Assembly (NCBI GenBank): GCA_023715865.1
Contig: JAMBOW010000004.1
Location: forward strand, 62,001 to 126,000
Direction of reading: 5' to 3'
From: Neobacillus mesonae
GTDB taxonomy: Bacteria > Bacillota > Bacilli > Paenibacillales > Paenibacillaceae
DNA: 64,000 bases
Below are positions 51,651 through 60,392 of this stretch, one piece after another. How positions within the stretch are numbered: position 1 is the first letter of the stretch; each line of letters starts with the position of its first letter. The translations under genes and the position numbers were made by a program. Under the pieces are notes generated by a model. It did no database searches. It worked only from the letters and a program-made list of their open reading frames with translations, and was not told where the DNA came from.

Positions 51651-51695
51651 AAAGCTGTTCCGACGTCGAACATCGATGTACGGAGCAGCTTTTTT
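51651..51695 (+). terminator. intrinsic terminator of the MerR gene
   Basis: AAAGCTGTTCCG (51651-51662) pairs with CGGAGCAGCTTT (51681-51692) with one G-U, followed by further T residues. Confidence 0.88.
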
Positions 51696-51925
51696 ATATA
51701 ATTTCAACATTAAAACAAAGTAAAAACAACTAAAACCATAATAATTACGTGTGATTGACATTCCCTTAACAATGAATCCGTAGAATGTAAGTACAACTGA
51801 GGTATACAATGCTGGGCACGAAGATAGTCAGGAGCATGAAAATAAACAGTGAAGACTTGGTGGTTGGCAGAAAAGATAACTGTGTTTATCAAAGAGAAAC
51901 AAAAAATGATTGTGGAGGGAATAAC

Positions 51926-52726
51926 ATGATTAAATCAGTAATTTTCGATTGGGCAGGTACAATGGTGGACTATGGCAGCTTTGCTCCAGTAGAAGCATTC
52001 CGTCGTCTATTTGAGGAACGTGGCATAGATGTCAGTGCAGAGGTTATCCGCAAACCGATGGGACGAATGAAAATCGATCACCTCCGCGACATTTGCGAGG
52101 ATCCGGGTGTTTCTGCAGCTTGGAAGGAGCGTTATGGACGCCTGCCTGAGGTAAAGGATGTCCTTGAATTGTACGAATCCTTTGAACCGATGCTGTTCTC
52201 ACTTCTGGATCAATTCGCTGTGCCTGTTCCTGGAGCCGTTCAGCTGGCCGATCGGCTGCGGGCTAAAGGGATAACAATTGGAACAACAACAGGATATACA
52301 CGTGCCATGCTGGATGTCATCGTTCCAGAGGCGGCCAAGCACGGATATAAGCCGGACAGCGTCATTGCACCGGATGAGACAGCAGCAGGCCGGCCCTACC
52401 CATGGATGATTTTCCGAAATGCTGAAAATCTGGGTACGTATCAAATGAAGGATATCGTAAAGGTTGGCGACACGGAAGCGGATATGAGAGAAGGACGCAA
52501 TGCTGGAGTCTGGTCGGTAGGCGTTGTTTTTGGAGGGAATGAGCTGGGACTGACAGAGCAGCAAACACGAGAGCTTTCTCCATCAGAGAGAGAAAGACGC
52601 TTTAACGAAGTAGCAGAGCGCCTAAGAAAGGCAGGCGCACACTATATTATCTCCGAAATTGGCGAGCTCGATCAGGTTATCGACAAAATAAATGATTCGA
52701 TAGTGAAAGGAGAGCTACCGTGCTAA
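51926..52726 (+). CDS. phnX: phosphonoacetaldehyde hydrolase
   Basis: 266 aa HAD-superfamily enzyme that cleaves phosphonoacetaldehyde to acetaldehyde and phosphate. The nucleophile Asp8 is in VIFDWAGTMVD, and Lys49 in GRMKIDHLR is the Schiff-base Lys. HAD motifs II and III are TTTGYTRAM and VGDTEADMREG. The start is ATG 51926 behind GGAGGG. An in-frame reading from 51809 has no site. It overlaps phnW by 7 bp. The pair converts 2-aminoethylphosphonate to usable phosphate. Confidence 0.96.
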   Translation: MIKSVIFDWAGTMVDYGSFAPVEAFRRLFEERGIDVSAEVIRKPMGRMKIDHLRDICEDPGVSAAWKERYGRLPEVKDVLELYESFEPMLFSLLDQFAVPVPGAVQLADRLRAKGITIGTTTGYTRAMLDVIVPEAAKHGYKPDSVIAPDETAAGRPYPWMIFRNAENLGTYQMKDIVKVGDTEADMREGRNAGVWSVGVVFGGNELGLTEQQTRELSPSERERRFNEVAERLRKAGAHYIISEIGELDQVIDKINDSIVKGELPC

Positions 52727-53835
52727 CAGTACAAAAAAAGAGCAATAATCCCTATTTTCTGTTAACCCCCGGGCCTCTGAGCACGACAGAAACAGTTAAG
52801 CAGGCCATGCTTAAGGACTGGTGCACCTGGGATGACGAATACAATACGCTTGTAGATTCCATACGGCACAGATTAGTCCAATTGGCTGCACCCATGCGTT
52901 CTGAAGAATACACAGCTGTGTTAATGCAGGGAAGCGGCAGCTTCAGCGTGGAGGCCGTGCTTGGAACAGCGATACCAAGGCAGGGAGGAAAGCTTGCCGT
53001 GGCGGTGAATGGAGCCTACGGTGAGCGCATGGTGGAGATGGCACAGGTGCTCGGCATACCTGTTACTGCAGTCCGTTTTGATGAAAGGGAGGTCATCAGC
53101 CCTGCTGTTTTTGAGGAAGCATTAAAAAATGATCCTTCCATTACGCATGCTGCTATCGTTCACTGTGAAACGACGACGGGTGTGCTGAATCCGTTGAATG
53201 AGCTCGCTCATGCGGTGCGCCGTCAAGGAAAATTTCTGATCGTAGACGCGATGAGCAGCTTTGGCGGTATCCCGCTGCATGTGGATGAGCTGGAAATTGA
53301 TTATTTGATCAGCAGCAGCAACAAATGTATACAAGGCGTTCCGGGCTTCGGATTTGTCCTTGCACGAATCAGCTGTCTTAAGGAATGCAAAGGCAACGCA
53401 CGTTCTTTGTCCCTGGATTTGTATGATCAGTGGAATGTGATGGAGCGTAATCATGGGAAATGGCGTTATACATCCCCGACCCATGTCGTTCGAGCTTTCG
53501 ATCAAGCGCTTCATGAGCTGGAGGAGGAGGGAGGAGTTACTGCCCGTTATGATCGATACCGTCAAAATCAGCAGCAGCTGGTCAAAGGAATGGGAGAAGC
53601 GGGATTTTCCACTTTGCTTCCTGCAGAATGGCATTCGCCGATTATAACTTCATTCCAGTACCTGGATGACCGGTTTTCTTTCTCTGATTTTTACAGCAAA
53701 CTGAAAAAAGAAGGCTTTGTTTTATATCCAGGCAAGCTGACAAGCGTGCCAACGTTTAGGATTGGAACGATCGGTGACGTCCACTCCTCTGATATAGAAG
53801 AGCTGATTCGCATCGTAAAGCAGATAACAGCGTAA
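52720..53835 (+). CDS. phnW: 2-aminoethylphosphonate-pyruvate transaminase
   Basis: 371 aa PLP-dependent class V aminotransferase that makes phosphonoacetaldehyde and alanine. The PLP Lys is about 202 in SSSNKCIQGVPGFGF. The N-terminal LLTPGPLSTTETVKQAMLKDWCTWD and HCETTTGVLNP are PhnW signatures. The start is GTG 52720 behind AAAGGAG, overlapping phnX. It works directly upstream of PhnX in the same pathway. No phosphonate transporter gene is in the window. Confidence 0.96.
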   Translation: MLTVQKKSNNPYFLLTPGPLSTTETVKQAMLKDWCTWDDEYNTLVDSIRHRLVQLAAPMRSEEYTAVLMQGSGSFSVEAVLGTAIPRQGGKLAVAVNGAYGERMVEMAQVLGIPVTAVRFDEREVISPAVFEEALKNDPSITHAAIVHCETTTGVLNPLNELAHAVRRQGKFLIVDAMSSFGGIPLHVDELEIDYLISSSNKCIQGVPGFGFVLARISCLKECKGNARSLSLDLYDQWNVMERNHGKWRYTSPTHVVRAFDQALHELEEEGGVTARYDRYRQNQQQLVKGMGEAGFSTLLPAEWHSPIITSFQYLDDRFSFSDFYSKLKKEGFVLYPGKLTSVPTFRIGTIGDVHSSDIEELIRIVKQITA

Positions 53836-53897
53836 ATTGAGGCTAATGGTATAATAAGTTTAGTATATTTACGTTACGTCTATCTAAAGGAGAATCC

Positions 53898-54695
53898 GTG
53901 ATGTCGCTTGCCGGAGAGGAACGAAAGCAGACCATTTTACATATGCTCCAGTTAAAGGGGAAGGTCAGAACACCCGAGCTGGTACAAGAACTGGACGTTT
54001 CGTCAGAGACTATCCGCAGGTACCTTGAAGAATTGGAGAATGAAAACAAGCTGAAGCGGGTATACGGCGGTGCTGTAAAGCTGAATGTGGAAAGAGAAGA
54101 GCCAGCATACGGCAAACGCGAGGTGCTTCAGGCAGAGGAGAAGAAGCGTATCGGCAGAGCCGCGGCCTCCCTCATCCAAGATCATGATATCGTTGTAATC
54201 GATGAAGGCACAACGACGCTGCAGATGATCGATTCGCTTGTGCTTAAGAAGAACCTTACTATATTGGTCTCATCTATATATATTTTGAACTTGTTAATCA
54301 ATTTCAAAAACAAAGGTGTTTTTGACGGGGAGATTGTACTGATCGGGGGAAGAATCAATTCCAAGCACTACCGGGCATCAGGCTCTCTTGCTGTTGATTT
54401 TATGTCTGGGTTTCATGTCGATAAAGCGTTTGTTGTGGCAGACGGTCTCCAGCTGGACACAGGAATTACAAGCTATGAGGATGAGAGAGGGCTGCTGGCA
54501 AGGACGTTTATGAAGCAGGCGAAGCAGACCATTGTGCTGGCAGATCACACTAAGATCGGAACGTCTCATTTTTATAAATTTGCCGACTTTAGAGAAGTGG
54601 ATATGGTGATTTGTGATGCTCCGCCGCCATCTTCTTGGGAGAGTAAATTAACTGAAGAGGATGTCCACTGGATCGTTGCCGCAACAAAACAATGA
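53898..54695 (+). CDS. DeoR-family transcriptional regulator
   Basis: 265 aa. The N-terminal DeoR helix-turn-helix (about 8-60; KVRTPELVQELDVSSETIRRYLEELE) and the C-terminal DeoR sensor domain (ALSIQDHDIVVIDEGTTT-like motif, then DKAFVVADGL) are clear. Starts GTG 53898 and ATG 53901 both fit AAAGGAG. It lies 62 bp after phnW on the same strand and is the likely local repressor of phnX-phnW. DeoR proteins usually sense sugar phosphates, so a phosphonate ligand would be a variation. Confidence 0.92.
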   Translation: MMSLAGEERKQTILHMLQLKGKVRTPELVQELDVSSETIRRYLEELENENKLKRVYGGAVKLNVEREEPAYGKREVLQAEEKKRIGRAAASLIQDHDIVVIDEGTTTLQMIDSLVLKKNLTILVSSIYILNLLINFKNKGVFDGEIVLIGGRINSKHYRASGSLAVDFMSGFHVDKAFVVADGLQLDTGITSYEDERGLLARTFMKQAKQTIVLADHTKIGTSHFYKFADFREVDMVICDAPPPSSWESKLTEEDVHWIVAATKQ

Positions 54696-54739
54696 AAAAT
54701 AGGGTGAAAGTGAAGCTGAATAATATAATAGACTAGGCG

Positions 54740-54790
54740 AAAATATCTCTCTTTGAGTCATGCTGTTTATGACGAAAAGAGAGATATTTT
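54740..54790. terminator. intrinsic terminator of the phnXW operon
   Basis: AAAATATCTCTCTTT (54740-54754) pairs perfectly with AAAGAGAGATATTTT (54776-54790), with TCAT/ATGA pairing inside. T-rich on both strands, so it may work in both directions. Confidence 0.85.
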
Positions 54791-54899
54791 GTGTTCAGGA
54801 AAGTTCCTGATTTTAGCTCTCTCACGTGAGCCTTAACTTGTGATACAATAAACTGTCTATGAAGGATTTTTCGGCATGAAAGATTACAGGAGGATTCAC

Positions 54900-55523
54900 A
54901 TGACCAAAGGCTCATTTATTACTGTCGAAGGCCCGATCGGGGCTGGCAAAACTACGCTTTCTACGATGCTGTCACAGGAGCTGAATATTCCGCTGCTTAA
55001 AGAGATCGTAGAAGAGAATCCGTTTCTCGGCAAGTTTTATGAAAATATCGACGAATGGAGCTTTCAGCTGGAGATGTTTTTCTTGTGCAACCGCTACAAG
55101 CAGCTGGAAGATACAACGACTCAATATATTCAGCATGGAAAGCGGGTCATTTCAGACTATCATATTTATAAAAATCTTATTTTTGCCCAGCGTACGCTTG
55201 GCGGCGTGAAATGGGAGAAGTACCGTGAAATCTATCATATTCTAACGGATGATCTCCCGAAACCCGATCTTATTCTATATATTAAGGCAGATCTTTCAAC
55301 GCTCTTGAAGCGAATTCAAATGCGGGGTCGGTCGTTCGAGCAAAATATGGACCCTGCCTATCTGGAGCAGCTGATCGTTGATTATGAGCATGCCATGGCT
55401 TCACTTGCTGAAAGCGAGCCTAACACCAAAATTATTACGATTGACGGTAATCAGATTGATTTTGTAATGAATCGCGAGCAATTTGACCTGATTGTGTCTG
55501 AAGTAAAGGAGTACATTCAATGA
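54900..55523 (+). CDS. dgk: deoxyguanosine kinase
   Basis: 207 aa deoxynucleoside kinase that phosphorylates deoxyguanosine in the salvage pathway. The P-loop is VEGPIGAGKTTLSTML. WSFQLEMFFLCNRYKQLEDT, ISDYHIYKNLIFAQRTL and YHILTDDLPKPDLILYIKA match B. subtilis Dgk closely. The start is ATG 54900 (MTKGSF) behind AGGAGG. It overlaps the next kinase gene by 4 bp as ATGA. Confidence 0.95.
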   Translation: MTKGSFITVEGPIGAGKTTLSTMLSQELNIPLLKEIVEENPFLGKFYENIDEWSFQLEMFFLCNRYKQLEDTTTQYIQHGKRVISDYHIYKNLIFAQRTLGGVKWEKYREIYHILTDDLPKPDLILYIKADLSTLLKRIQMRGRSFEQNMDPAYLEQLIVDYEHAMASLAESEPNTKIITIDGNQIDFVMNREQFDLIVSEVKEYIQ

Positions 55524-56167
55524 GTGAGTTCAACATTCCCCAAAATGCGCTGATTACTGTAGCCGGTACAGTAGGGGTGGGGAAATCCACGCTGACGGCA
55601 GCTCTTGCGCAGCGTCTCGGCTTCAAGACTTCTCTGGAAAAAGTGGATCATAACCCATATTTGGAAAAGTTTTATCACGATTTCGAAAGATGGAGCTTCC
55701 ATCTGCAAATTTATTTTTTGGCAGAACGTTTTAAAGAGCAGAAGGGTATTTTTGAAGCAGGGGGCGGATATGTACAGGACCGTTCCATTTATGAAGATAC
55801 AGGGATTTTTGCTCAAATGCATGCTGACAAGGGTACGATGAGCGAGACGGATTTCGAGACTTACTCCAGCCTGTTTGAGGCAATGGTGATGACACCGTAT
55901 TTCCCGCATCCGGACATCCTTATTTATCTGGAAGGCAGTCTTCCTTCCATATTAACCCGGATTAAGGAGCGCGGCCGTGAAATGGAAATTCAGACGGACC
56001 CCGCTTACTGGGAAGAGATGCATGGACGATATGCGAGATGGATTGGCGGCTTTACGGCTTGTCCGGTGCTCAAGCTGAATATAGATGAGTATGACGTGCA
56101 TGACCCGGCTTCCTTGGATCGTATTTTGAATGAGGTTGGCAGAATGATTCAAGAGAGCAAGAAATAG
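55520..56167 (+). CDS. dck: deoxyadenosine/deoxycytidine kinase
   Basis: 215 aa. P-loop AGTVGVGKSTLTAALA, catalytic DRS motif in YVQDRSIYEDTGIFA, and FYHDFERWSFHLQIYFLAERFKEQK, nearly identical to B. subtilis Dck. It phosphorylates deoxyadenosine and deoxycytidine. The dgk-dck order and overlap are the standard Bacillales arrangement; the two products function side by side as salvage kinases. Confidence 0.95.
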   Translation: MSEFNIPQNALITVAGTVGVGKSTLTAALAQRLGFKTSLEKVDHNPYLEKFYHDFERWSFHLQIYFLAERFKEQKGIFEAGGGYVQDRSIYEDTGIFAQMHADKGTMSETDFETYSSLFEAMVMTPYFPHPDILIYLEGSLPSILTRIKERGREMEIQTDPAYWEEMHGRYARWIGGFTACPVLKLNIDEYDVHDPASLDRILNEVGRMIQESKK

Positions 56168-56190
56168 ATAGAGTTCTATAAAGGAAGGCT

Positions 56191-56216
56191 CCTCTGTTGT
56201 ACAGAGGGGTTTTTTT
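56191..56216 (+). terminator. intrinsic terminator of dgk-dck
   Basis: CCTCTGT (56191-56197) pairs with ACAGAGG (56201-56207) around a TGT loop, followed by GGTTTTTTT. Confidence 0.88.
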
Positions 56217-56239
56217 AATTTAGCTCCTTATAAAAAGTA

Positions 56240-56272
56240 AATACCGCCGGGATGATGATCCCAAGCGGTATT
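56240..56272 (-). terminator. intrinsic terminator of the chemoreceptor gene
   Basis: AATACCGC (56240-56247) pairs with GCGGTATT (56265-56272), with GGAT/ATCC inside. On the minus strand it is followed by TACTTTTTATA. Confidence 0.8.
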
Positions 56273-56285
56273 GTGTAGTCATATC

Positions 56286-58331
56286 TTACAGCTTAAATGT
56301 GCTGATGATTTGCTTCAGTTCCTGAGCACTGCTGCTTAGTGCTTCGGCAGAAGCGGCAACCTCTTGCATAGAAGCGCTTTGCTCCTCGGTTGCGGCTGCG
56401 ACATTTTGGGTATTCGCTGCAGATTGCTCCGCGATGCTGGCTACGTTCTCAGCCAGCTCTACCATGTCCTGCGCGCTCGAGCTTACTTGCTTCACGATGG
56501 CGGACACTTCATAGGCTTCTTTCGTTACCTGTTCAATGGAAGCCGTAATGTCTTTAAAGGATTCACCTGTTTGATGAACCTTGTTAATTCCGTCCTTAAC
56601 CACATGAATCCCGTCCTGCATGGACTGTACAGCGTTCCCGGCTTCAACTTGTACCTGAAGAACAAGTTCCCTTATCTGACCGGCTGATACTGCGGTTTGT
56701 TCAGCAAGATTTCTTACTTCGTCTGCAACGACAGCAAAGCCTCTTCCATGCTCACCAGCTCTTGCAGCTTCAATCGCAGCATTCAGAGCGAGCAGGTTGG
56801 TTTGAGCAGAAATTTCGGTAATCAGTCCGATGATGTTTCCAATCTCTTTGGTTTTACTTCCGAGAAGATTCACAACGTTTGCTGATTGATTAACGGTATC
56901 ATGAATCAGATTCATTTGGTTCACGGTATTGTGAACAATGCCGTCGCCATTGCTTGCTTTTTCACTCATGGTCGTGGCGAGCTTGGATACGTACTCAATG
57001 GAAGCTGATGCTTGATCCATTCCACTTGAAATTTGAGCGATGGATGAGGAGAATTCAGCTGCACTTTGAACCTGCTTTTCGGATCCAGAGGCGACTTCCT
57101 GCACGGCTCCAGAAATATGCTCGGCTGTAGCCTGAGTTTCCTCTGCACTTGCAGAGAGTGATTCTGAAGTATAAGCTACGACTTCGGAATTGGCGTTGAT
57201 TCTGCCGATCAACTCTCTAAGACTTACTAACATTTTGTTAACAGAACCAGACAGCATGCCCAGCTCGTCCTTAGATGTAACATTTACTTCTTCGGTTAAA
57301 TCACCGGCAGCTACTTTTTCGGTTGCAGTCATTAATTTGCGTAGCGGCTTGTTAATAGATCGAACGATGGCTAGAACGATGATCATTCCGAGTACAATGG
57401 CAATGGCGATAATACCGAGTGTAGTCACAAGAATACTTTGAGTTGCTTGAGCGATCTCATCAAGTGAAAACGTCCCTACAATCTTCCAGCCTGTCTGCTC
57501 ATTCGTCATATAAATGGCTCTACGCTGAGTGCCATCGGAAGTTGTATAGTCATCTTCACCATTTTGTTTCTCTTTTACATTGGCTAAGTAAGCCTCTGTA
57601 TTTTCAGTACCGATCTCAAGGCTGGGATGCGTGAGATAGTTGTAATTAGAGTCCAGAATCGAGATATAACCTGAATTACCGATCGTGGTTGTGTTAACCT
57701 CTGCCGAAAGATTATTCAAGCTAAGAACAACACTTACAACTCCGCCTCCATCTTCGCTGGCTTTGGAAGGAACGACCATAACTTTTCCATCTTGACTTAT
57801 AATCGGATCATTAATGTGATATTGGTCCTTTTGTTCAATCGCATGTTTATACCATGCACGTTCGCGGGGGTCAAAGCCATCTGCGAAATCCTGCTGCGGC
57901 GAATTTAACAGCATTCCGTCCGTTGTCGCATATTGAACATGGTCGTATTCTTTTTTAACAGCTTTGATCGGATCAATAAGCTCACGAAGCAAAGGACTTT
58001 CTATGCCGTCAATCATATCTACTGTTGCGGTTTTCGATAGATATTCAAGATCGGCCAAGGTTTCATTGATCATATTATTGATCTCGATATTAACGTGCAT
58101 AACTTCTTTCTGCGCACTGTTCATAATCTGCTCTGTAATCTCTTCTTTCGCTGTTTGATAGGAGAAGAAGCCGAGAGCAGATGATGGAATGATTAGAATG
58201 ACCAGAAAAGCGATAACTAAACGTGATCTAATCGACAAGAGATAATGCTTTGTACGGTGATACGTATGATTTATGCTCCACTTATCTTTGTTTTTTTGCT
58301 TTGTTTCTTTTGTTCTCTTAGGCTGCTTCAA
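56286..58331 (-). CDS. methyl-accepting chemotaxis protein with dCache sensor
   Basis: 681 aa. The start TTG 58329-58331 has GGGAGGT ten bases upstream; the open frame to 58487 runs through the promoter. A basic N-terminus, TM helix 1 ([17 protein letters not shown]), a periplasmic dCache domain of about 250 residues ([23 protein letters not shown]), TM helix 2 ([18 protein letters not shown]), HAMP, and a signalling domain with hairpin [20 protein letters not shown] and [13 protein letters not shown]. It senses an external small molecule, often an amino acid, and signals to CheA/CheW. The ligand is unknown. Confidence 0.95.
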   Translation of the reverse strand: MKQPKRTKETKQKNKDKWSINHTYHRTKHYLLSIRSRLVIAFLVILIIPSSALGFFSYQTAKEEITEQIMNSAQKEVMHVNIEINNMINETLADLEYLSKTATVDMIDGIESPLLRELIDPIKAVKKEYDHVQYATTDGMLLNSPQQDFADGFDPRERAWYKHAIEQKDQYHINDPIISQDGKVMVVPSKASEDGGGVVSVVLSLNNLSAEVNTTTIGNSGYISILDSNYNYLTHPSLEIGTENTEAYLANVKEKQNGEDDYTTSDGTQRRAIYMTNEQTGWKIVGTFSLDEIAQATQSILVTTLGIIAIAIVLGMIIVLAIVRSINKPLRKLMTATEKVAAGDLTEEVNVTSKDELGMLSGSVNKMLVSLRELIGRINANSEVVAYTSESLSASAEETQATAEHISGAVQEVASGSEKQVQSAAEFSSSIAQISSGMDQASASIEYVSKLATTMSEKASNGDGIVHNTVNQMNLIHDTVNQSANVVNLLGSKTKEIGNIIGLITEISAQTNLLALNAAIEAARAGEHGRGFAVVADEVRNLAEQTAVSAGQIRELVLQVQVEAGNAVQSMQDGIHVVKDGINKVHQTGESFKDITASIEQVTKEAYEVSAIVKQVSSSAQDMVELAENVASIAEQSAANTQNVAAATEEQSASMQEVAASAEALSSSAQELKQIISTFKL

Positions 58332-58377
58332 TTTTAGTATGACCTCCCTGAGTACATCTAGATTATGTATTTTAGTT

Positions 58378-58405
58378 ATTTCGGAATTAAATGCCTGAAG
58401 GTTTA
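58378..58405 (-). promoter_or_regulatory. SigD-type motility promoter of the chemoreceptor gene
   Basis: On the minus strand TAAA (58402-58405) is followed after 16 bases by TCCGAAAT (58378-58385), a 6/8 match to the SigD -10 GCCGATAT. It lies about 47 bases before the TTG start. Chemoreceptors are usual SigD targets. Confidence 0.6.
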
Positions 58406-58604
58406 GGTCTTTTGGTGCAAAATAATCAAATTTTTTCGTGAAAGCGCAATCAAAATATGACGAAAGTTGTAAAAAAATATGGAACACAAGCGATTTATCT
58501 TCATTTCCTACTTTCGCTTGCCGATATAAGTCAGATGGTCTTTTTCAGGACCTATGACCTGATACTTTAAGACTAATTACAACTAGAGAACTGGAGGAAA
58601 AGAA

Positions 58605-60053
58605 ATGAGTAAGGGAAAAGCGATTCATACACGTCTTTTGGCGAGTATATTGGCTGTTCCGCTGCTTGTTACCAGCTTTAATGGTCAGGCAGTGGCTGCG
58701 GGTAACTATGTATCACCAAACGGCGTGATCACTTTAACACCGGAAGGGGCTATTTCGCCGACAGGAACATGGGATCTTGCCACTCGGGCAGGTGATTACA
58801 TCTACATCGCCGGCATGCGCGGGATTGATCCTGCTACCAATCAGCTGGTAGAAGGTGATAAAGAACGTATCCGCCAAGCCTTTAAAAATATGGAGTTAAT
58901 CGCGGAATCTGAGGGCGCATCGCTGCAGGATGCAACTCGTCTTGTCGTGTATGTATCGGACATGTACAGATACCGTCCGCTCGTAAATGAAGTACAGGAA
59001 GAGCTGTGGGGAGATGGTCCTTACCCGCCTCGTACCATCATTGAAGTCGATCGTCTTAACCAAGACGATATCGTTGAGGTCGAAGGAACTTTCTATGCTC
59101 CTGAAACAAAAGGTAACGGCAAAGGCAACAACAGTGCCAATAATGGAAAAGGGAATAACAAATCAACCGATACCGAAAATGTATCACCAAATGGAGTTGT
59201 GACTTTATCACCGGAAGGAGCCATCCAATCGACTGGAACTTGGGACTTGGCTACACGGGCAGGAGACTATATTTTTGTTGCAGGCATGAGGGGGATTGAT
59301 CCCGAGACCAATCAGCTTGTTGCTGGCGAGAAGAACCGGATTCGCCAAGCCTTCAAAAATATGGAGTTGATTGCAGAGTCTGAAGGAGCTTCCCTGCAAG
59401 ATGCAACCCGTATCGTCGTTTATGTAACGGATATGTACAGATATCGCCCGCTCGTAAATGAAGTACAGGAAGAGCTGTGGGGAGACGGTCCATATCCGCC
59501 GCGTACCATTATTGAAGTGGACCGACTGAATCAGGATGATATTGTTGAAGTAGAGGGTACATTCTATTCACCGGAATCCAAGAACAATGGCAAAGACAAA
59601 GGTAATGCAAAGACATTGAGTAATGCAAGTGTGTCACCTAATGGAGTCATCACTTTATCTCCTGAAGGTGCAATTATGCCGACTGGGACCTGGGATTTGG
59701 CAACACGCGCAGGAGATAATATCTATATCGCAGGTATGCGCGGAATTGATCCGTCTATGAATCAGCTTGTAACGGATGCGAAGGAGCGAATCCGCCAAGC
59801 GTTCAAAAATATGGAGTTGATCGCGGAGTCTGAAGGAGCATCGCTTCAAGATGCGACCCGTATCGTCGTCTATGTAACAGATATGTACAGATACCGTCCG
59901 CTGGTCAATGAAGTACAGGAAGAGCTGTGGGGAGACGCTCCATATCCGCCGCGTACCATCATTGAGGTGGATCGCCTAAACCAGGACGATATCGTTGAAG
60001 TAGAAGGTACTTTTTATTCGCCGCAAGATAACAACAAAGCATCTCATATTTAG
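58605..60053 (+). CDS. secreted protein with three tandem Rid (YjgF/RidA-like) domains
   Basis: 482 aa. A signal peptide (about 1-31, ending GQAVAAG) precedes three near-identical Rid domains at about 34-168, 192-325 and 342-475. They are joined by Gly/Asn/Lys-rich linkers. Each domain has TWDLATRAGD, AGMRGIDP, a Tyr-rich VYVSDMYRYRP or VYVTDMYRYRP, and PPRTIIEVDRL followed by IVEVEGTFY. The Arg in PPRTIIEV and the Glu in VEVEG correspond to the conserved Arg and Glu of imine deaminase RidA. Rid proteins are normally single-domain cytoplasmic trimers, so an exported single chain with three domains is unusual. It may fold as an intramolecular trimer. The start follows GGAGGAAAAG. Substrate unknown. 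Confidence 0.9.
   Translation: MSKGKAIHTRLLASILAVPLLVTSFNGQAVAAGNYVSPNGVITLTPEGAISPTGTWDLATRAGDYIYIAGMRGIDPATNQLVEGDKERIRQAFKNMELIAESEGASLQDATRLVVYVSDMYRYRPLVNEVQEELWGDGPYPPRTIIEVDRLNQDDIVEVEGTFYAPETKGNGKGNNSANNGKGNNKSTDTENVSPNGVVTLSPEGAIQSTGTWDLATRAGDYIFVAGMRGIDPETNQLVAGEKNRIRQAFKNMELIAESEGASLQDATRIVVYVTDMYRYRPLVNEVQEELWGDGPYPPRTIIEVDRLNQDDIVEVEGTFYSPESKNNGKDKGNAKTLSNASVSPNGVITLSPEGAIMPTGTWDLATRAGDNIYIAGMRGIDPSMNQLVTDAKERIRQAFKNMELIAESEGASLQDATRIVVYVTDMYRYRPLVNEVQEELWGDAPYPPRTIIEVDRLNQDDIVEVEGTFYSPQDNNKASHI
58704..60024 (+). repeat. three tandem repeats of about 400 bp encoding Rid domains
   Basis: Units lie at about 58704-59104, 59179-59577 and 59628-60024. They remain highly similar at the DNA level, for example GAAGTACAGGAAGAGCTGTG occurs in all three (near 58988, 59459 and 59909). 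The linkers are of different length and sequence. This suggests fairly recent or gene-conversion-maintained duplication. Confidence 0.9.
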
Positions 60054-60072
60054 TTAGCAGCATTTCTTAAAC

Positions 60073-60118
60073 GGGCTGTCTCAAAAGTCATGAAAAGTGA
60101 CGATGGGCCAGCCTTTTG
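60073..60118 (+). terminator. probable terminator of the triple-Rid gene
   Basis: GGGCTG (60073-60078) pairs with CAGCC (60109-60113), with AGTCA/TGAC pairing inside, followed by TTTTGTC. Confidence 0.6.
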
Positions 60119-60201
60119 TCATTTCAAGGTAGCTTATACTTATTTTGCAGATGGCTGAATATAAGGAACTTTATTTGCAAACCAATAAGTAAGGGTTGAT
60201 G

Positions 60202-60240
60202 CAGGGAGGCTTACACCACCTCTTCCCTGTTGTTTTTTCG
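60202..60240 (+). terminator. second terminator-like hairpin in the intergenic region
   Basis: CAGGGA (60202-60207) pairs with TCCCTG (60224-60229), followed by TTGTTTTTTC. No gene ends between it and the terminator at 60073. The 339 bp between 60054 and 60392 otherwise hold only the likely symporter promoter (TATAAT at 60325-60330). The hairpin may end a short untranslated RNA or act as a backup. Confidence 0.4.
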
Positions 60241-60392
60241 CAAATATTGCGTAATGAGTAGGTCCATAGACTTATTCATTAATTTACATAACAATTACAT
60301 GTATACGGATTTCCATCTTTCTTGTATAATATCAAAAAATTTATAAATGGGTCTTAATATTAGGTAAGGCTTCAGCAGAGATGGAGGACATC

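Noticed and set aside
51809..51925. 39-residue N-terminal extension of PhnX
   Set aside because: No ribosome site at 51809. ATG 51926 has GGAGGG and gives the normal PhnX start before the catalytic Asp.
58520..58527. GCCGATAT, a perfect SigD -10 on the plus strand before the triple-Rid gene
   Set aside because: No TAAA-like -35 at 14-16 bases upstream, so a motility promoter is not supported.
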